Source: Thermoactinomyces vulgaris
GTDB lineage: Bacteria > Bacillota > Bacilli > Thermoactinomycetales > Thermoactinomycetaceae
NCBI RefSeq assembly: GCF_003688725.1
Contig: NZ_REFP01000007.1
Span: 664,900 to 728,899 of the forward strand
Length of the DNA stretch: 64,000 bases
Reading direction: 5' to 3'
Part shown: one piece after another, positions 60,607-64,000 of the stretch
Layout of the letters: each line of letters begins with the position of its first letter
Position numbering within the stretch: the stretch's first letter is position 1
Notes under the pieces: model-generated
What the model saw: only the letters and a program-made list of their open reading frames with translations
Databases searched by the model: none
Told to the model about the DNA's origin: nothing
Position numbers and translations under genes: made by a program

Positions 60607-61806
60607 TTAATTTGCATACCTTGCAAAATTATTAAGGACAAACCACCATATTGAAACAACAGCAATAACGATAGTTCCCATAATAAATATAAAATGAACC
60701 GGAAAATAATCAACCAATATGCCGGCACCAGCTAATGTTGCCGGCATTGCAACTTGTTCAATCGCTCCAAATATACCAAACATTCTGCCTCTGAACTTCT
60801 CGCTGACATTCGTTTGAGCATAACTGATAACATTAACAGAAGACAGGGAGATCCCAAATCCCAATGTAAATGCAAAAACACAAAACAAGATATAAGAATT
60901 TGATAAAGCAATCCCCAGTAATGAAACGGCTATTATGACTAAACCCGTCAGTGTCCCTTTTGCAACTGACAAATGATTACCAATCTTTGATATAACTCCA
61001 CTGGCTAAAATGGAACCAATGGTCAGGATAGTAAAAAATACACCATAACCTTCTGCACCTACATTAATACTTTTCAACTTAACAGGCATAAGAAACTCCA
61101 ATGGACTGTAAGTAGCGCTTAATACAAAGAAAATAACAGGGACGATAAAAAGTAATTTTGAAGAAATAACATATTTAATCCCTTCAATTGTTTCATTCAA
61201 AACAGATTTTCTTTCTTGACTTTCTTTTTTTACCATTGGGAAATCAATAAAGCATAATAACAGGGCCATAATAATAAATGTTGCCCCATTAACAAATATC
61301 GCTGGTATGGTACCTATAAAACCAATCATCAATCCCCCGAATGCAAAACCAAAAAGACTCGAAATTTGCCCCGCTAAAGCATTTAATGCATTCGCTCTGG
61401 AAATATCTTTTTTAGGAACTAAGTTTGGTAACAGCGCACCAAAAGAAGGACGGTAAATCAAACCAACCACCCCTGAAACAAACCCTAAACAGACAATGAC
61501 AGACGATGACAAAAGGTTTATCTCATATAAATAACAAATCAAAAACATACAAAAACCCCGGATTATATCGCCGACCACAAGAAATGGTTTCATATTCACC
61601 CGGTCTACCATCGTGCCCACTAATGGACTGAGTACAAAAGGAACAGCAAAGGCTGCCATAGTAAAAGCGGTATATTTAGGTGAGCCCGTTAGTTCCAGCA
61701 TTAAGTAACTCAGGGCAATAATATAAAATGTATTTCCTATTCCAGATTGTGCGTTTCCTAACCATAACAAAATAAAGTTTTTGTTCCAAAGATTTAATGG
61801 TTCCAT
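60607..61806 (-). CDS. MFS transporter (macrolide-efflux-like)
   Basis: A 399-residue major facilitator beginning MEPLNLWNKNFILLWLGNAQ, with loop 2-3 segment GTMVDRVNMKPFLVV. The start and the FSRANALNALAGQ-like ISRANALNALAGQISSLFG segment are typical of MefA/MdfA-related drug exporters. The base composition is lower in G+C than neighbouring genes, suggesting transfer. The ribosome binding site is GGGGGAG. Substrate is inferred only from family resemblance. Confidence 0.87.
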   Translation of the reverse strand: MEPLNLWNKNFILLWLGNAQSGIGNTFYIIALSYLMLELTGSPKYTAFTMAAFAVPFVLSPLVGTMVDRVNMKPFLVVGDIIRGFCMFLICYLYEINLLSSSVIVCLGFVSGVVGLIYRPSFGALLPNLVPKKDISRANALNALAGQISSLFGFAFGGLMIGFIGTIPAIFVNGATFIIMALLLCFIDFPMVKKESQERKSVLNETIEGIKYVISSKLLFIVPVIFFVLSATYSPLEFLMPVKLKSINVGAEGYGVFFTILTIGSILASGVISKIGNHLSVAKGTLTGLVIIAVSLLGIALSNSYILFCVFAFTLGFGISLSSVNVISYAQTNVSEKFRGRMFGIFGAIEQVAMPATLAGAGILVDYFPVHFIFIMGTIVIAVVSIWWFVLNNFARYAN

Positions 61807-62139
61807 TTAAACTACTCCCCCATATAAATGAGAATTGCGAACTTTTTATTTCCGTTAATCAGTCATTAACCGTGGTTCCAAGCAACCGACATACGCTTTG
61901 TAAAATTGATTGCAATTTTCATGTCCCCCTGAATATTTTTATGATTTTGTTTCTTTTGGATCGATGTAGGAGTTGAATCCATGCAATTAAAAGAACTCAT
62001 TTTGTAAGGTGGGCAAGGACCTAGAGTATGACATTTCTGAAAATATAAATATTGTAAAGCCGTTCCTTTATCAGGAATCGGCTTTTTCCAACTCACCCCA
62101 TTTGCATCTGTATGCGAATAAAGTTCAGAATGGATTCGG
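61807..62139. other. Intergenic region with hairpin
   Basis: No gene is supported. A hairpin (AAGCCG-TTCCT / AGGAA-TCGGCTTTTT) at 62055-62088 has the form of a terminator on the plus strand, though no plus-strand gene precedes it. The minus-strand NUDIX gene ends at 62140, so the hairpin may end that transcript in spite of a short T-run. Confidence 0.45.
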
Positions 62140-62631
62140 TTATTCAATGGCAATGGGTTCGGCAGGATACTCCCCTTTTAAAAGCGGAATCAATTTTTGT
62201 CCCAACTGCTTGGGGAAAATCAGTTCCCCGGTGTTCAAGATTTCATCCACACTCCACCAATGGTGGGCTTGGTAAGTCTCTTTCTCCACCTCTGTAAAAT
62301 GATCCGTCGAAATCTGCTTTCCCTGCACCCGTGCCACATAATAATATTCAATAAAACGGGTTTTCCTTTGATGGACGAACAGATGAATATCCCGGATCCA
62401 TACCAACGGCCCCCAATGCACACCGTCCGCCAATCCGGTTTCTTCCCACAGCTCCCGTTTGGCCGCTTCGAGATAAGACTCGTTTTCTTCCACCCCGCCT
62501 CCCGGCGGAAACCAAACCGGCTCTCCGGCCGGATTCTCTTTGCTGGTGACGGAAGGGTCTTTCATCTTAAACAGCAAAATCCGGTCTTGTTCGTTGAGTA
62601 ATACAATACGGGCGGTTTCTCTTGTTTTCAC
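62140..62631 (-). CDS. NUDIX hydrolase
   Basis: A 163-residue NUDIX enzyme that hydrolyses nucleoside diphosphate derivatives. The Nudix box is complete (GGGVEENESYLEAAKREL, then WEETGL), with the metal-binding REL-x-EE-x-GL. GTG 62631 is chosen since AAGGAGA lies nine bases before it and homologues start at KTRETARIV; the longer frame to 62694 is unlikely. Substrate is unknown. Confidence 0.9.
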   Translation of the reverse strand: MKTRETARIVLLNEQDRILLFKMKDPSVTSKENPAGEPVWFPPGGGVEENESYLEAAKRELWEETGLADGVHWGPLVWIRDIHLFVHQRKTRFIEYYYVARVQGKQISTDHFTEVEKETYQAHHWWSVDEILNTGELIFPKQLGQKLIPLLKGEYPAEPIAIE

Positions 62632-62685
62632 TGTGAAGACTCTCCTTGTTTTCTCAAGATGTTCCATCCCTTCCATTATAATATG

Positions 62686-62720
62686 AAAAAGCACCGGTGA
62701 TTGAAGTCCGGTGCTTTTTC
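62686..62720. terminator. Bidirectional terminator after wrbA
   Basis: AAAAAGCACCGG / CCGGTGCTTTTT with a ten-base loop. Confidence 0.85.
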
Positions 62721-62735
62721 CCGAAAGCCATAAAA

Positions 62736-63353
62736 TCAGCTTTGGCTTTGCCCTTTTTTGATCCAGCCCGCCACGGTGAGGACGCGCCGGGTTTGATGTT
62801 GAACCGCCTTTTCCGCATCATCTTTCCAATTGCCGTTATTGTCAATGGTCACGGAAGTGCCATACGGGTTGCCGCCGGATGCCGGGATGGAAGGATCGGT
62901 ATATCCCGGTGCAACGACAATCGCTCCCCAATGGTACATCGTTGTGTACAAGGACAAAACCGTCTCTTCTTGCCCACCGTTTGGGTTATTGGCCGAAGTC
63001 ATCGCACTGACCACTTTGTTGACCGTCTTTCCTTGGGCCCAGATGCCCCCTGTTGTATCCAGGAATTGTTTCATTTGGGATGAGACAATGCCAAAGCGGG
63101 TGGGGGTGCAGAAAATAATCGCATCCGCCCAAACAATGTCATCCGGCGTTGCAACCGGAACATTTTTGGTGGCTTCATAGTGGGCTTTCCATGCCGGATT
63201 GGATGCAATGGCTTCTTCCGGGGCCAATTCCTGCACTCTCAACAGACGGACTTCGGCTCCTTCTTTTTTGGCTGTTTCTGCAGCGATTTGAGCCATCTTG
63301 TAGTTGGTGCCGGTCGAGCTGTAATAAATGATCGCCAATTTCACATTTTCCAT
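62736..63353 (-). CDS. wrbA: NAD(P)H:quinone oxidoreductase, WrbA type
   Basis: A 205-residue flavodoxin-fold enzyme that reduces quinones by two electrons with NAD(P)H, protecting against redox cycling. The FMN phosphate loop is YSSTGTNYKMAQ, TPTRFGIVSSQMKQFLDTTG and SANNPNGGQEETVLSLYTTM are the family segments. ATG 63353 is chosen because AGGAGG lies eight bases upstream. It is co-directional with the pirin gene upstream and may form an oxidative-stress unit with it. Confidence 0.95.
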   Translation of the reverse strand: MENVKLAIIYYSSTGTNYKMAQIAAETAKKEGAEVRLLRVQELAPEEAIASNPAWKAHYEATKNVPVATPDDIVWADAIIFCTPTRFGIVSSQMKQFLDTTGGIWAQGKTVNKVVSAMTSANNPNGGQEETVLSLYTTMYHWGAIVVAPGYTDPSIPASGGNPYGTSVTIDNNGNWKDDAEKAVQHQTRRVLTVAGWIKKGQSQS

Positions 63354-63403
63354 GCTCATGCCTCCTGTTGGTCATGGTTGATCCTCACCGGAAATTCACC
63401 CGG

Positions 63404-64000
63404 TTAAGGAAGATCAATCAACATCACAAAACAACCTTTATCGGTCTCCGCCGTTAACGAAGATACATCTGTTATTCTTGCCGAGTCCCGGCGCTTTAAC
63501 ACATGATCCCCGTTGAGGAGGACATCGCCTTCGATCACAAAGAAAAAGATCCGGCGGTTTTCTTTCTGCTCAAACGTAAGGGATTTGCCGGCTTCCAGTT
63601 TGGAAAGATAAATCGTCATATCCTGATGAATCGATGCCGTCTGATCCGATGCAGGATGCTTGGATACCACCGGCAACAAACGGTTTTTCATGTTTTCCGG
63701 GTCAAAAGATATCTGTTCATAGGAAGGTTGAAGCCTGCTGGTTTCCGGCAAAAACCACATCTGCAGGAAATTCACTTCTTCCGTTTCTGACGGATTCATC
63801 TCGGAATGAATAATTCCCGTACCGGCACTCATGCGTTGCACTTCACCAAAAGATAATGTTTCCATGTGGCCGGCACTGTCCTCATGCCTTAATTGCCCTT
63901 TCAACACAATGGAGACAATCTCCATTTCCTTGTGGGGATGCATGCCAAATCCCGTCCCCGGTTGGACGGTGTCATCATTGAGCACACGCATAGGCCCAAA
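63404..64000 (-). CDS. Pirin family protein, 5' end outside the window
   Basis: The frame is open to the window end, so the N-terminus is missing. It contains the cupin metal site: GMHPHKEMEIVSIV (His, His), GIIHSEMNPS (His) and the Glu following. The C-terminal cupin half is degenerate as in bacterial pirins such as YhhW, which have quercetin dioxygenase activity. About 198 residues are visible. The wrbA gene follows 50 bases later. Confidence 0.92.
   Translation of the reverse strand, partial: FGPMRVLNDDTVQPGTGFGMHPHKEMEIVSIVLKGQLRHEDSAGHMETLSFGEVQRMSAGTGIIHSEMNPSETEEVNFLQMWFLPETSRLQPSYEQISFDPENMKNRLLPVVSKHPASDQTASIHQDMTIYLSKLEAGKSLTFEQKENRRIFFFVIEGDVLLNGDHVLKRRDSARITDVSSLTAETDKGCFVMLIDLP

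Noticed and set aside
61866-62153. 95-residue minus-strand frame
   Set aside because: It spans the hairpin at 62055-62088 and overlaps the end of the NUDIX gene; no ribosome binding site is visible.

Overview
The window reads as the chromosome of a Gram-positive, low-to-mid G+C member of the Bacillales, possibly a thermophile-related lineage such as the Thermoactinomycetaceae. The evidence is strong AAGGAGG-type ribosome binding sites, frequent TTG and GTG starts, intrinsic terminators after most genes, a lysine riboswitch before lysA, relatives of Bacillus yhbD/yhbF, yneB, ynzC and yvbH, and a Bacillus-type Erm methylase with a leader peptide. The lineage call is inference. I found no tRNA, rRNA or CRISPR array. 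Both ends cut genes: a small membrane protein on the left and a pirin on the right.

Layout. 1-8.4 kb: Tm-1-like/PEP-hydrolase pair, MFS exporter, SDR, CDF metal exporter with an operator, Rieske oxygenase, and a tandem duplication of a small membrane-protein gene with its promoter. 8.9-21.2 kb: decayed TauE/SafE gene, GAF sensor-like protein, serine hydrolase, PH-domain protein, quinone oxidoreductase, arylamine N-acetyltransferase, LD-carboxypeptidase, a P450/PadR pair around a palindrome, M42 aminopeptidase, a YneB-like recombinase, YnzC and an EamA transporter. 21.3-23.8 kb: an AT-rich insert holding one long prokaryotic Argonaute with a complete catalytic tetrad. 23.8-36.4 kb: a gene that may start at ATT, a second CDF transporter, lysine riboswitch-lysA, TipA-like MerR and MocR regulators, DUF2157/GDYXXLXY pair, nuclease, thioredoxin-like protein, YhbD/bactofilin pair and an asparagine-synthetase-like protein that has lost its glutaminase nucleophile.

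36.4-43 kb: AraC remnant, MFS transporter, then AT-rich secreted proteins (CWB2 repeats, DUF3238), a PIG-L deacetylase and a gene ruin. 43.2-51.4 kb: LysE exporter, Erm(D)-like rRNA methylase with an attenuator and an RLR leader peptide, and two antibiotic-export-like ABC modules (a LanFEG-like one, then a GntR-YtrB-like one). 51.9-64 kb: type-B carboxylesterase, acetyltransferases, an accessory stretch with an integrase remnant, TetR, VOC protein and pseudogenes, then DUF2332, MFS, NUDIX, WrbA and pirin genes.

Themes. Defence against foreign DNA or antibiotics is represented by Argonaute, Erm with its attenuator, the ABC modules, MFS exporters and TipA/PadR/TetR regulators. Metal and redox handling is represented by two CDF pumps, WrbA, pirin and the Rieske and quinone oxidoreductases. 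The most notable items are the stand-alone Argonaute, the newly read 13-residue erm leader peptide, and three enzymes whose catalytic residues are replaced or missing (SDR, AsnB-like protein and beta-lactamase-fold protein).
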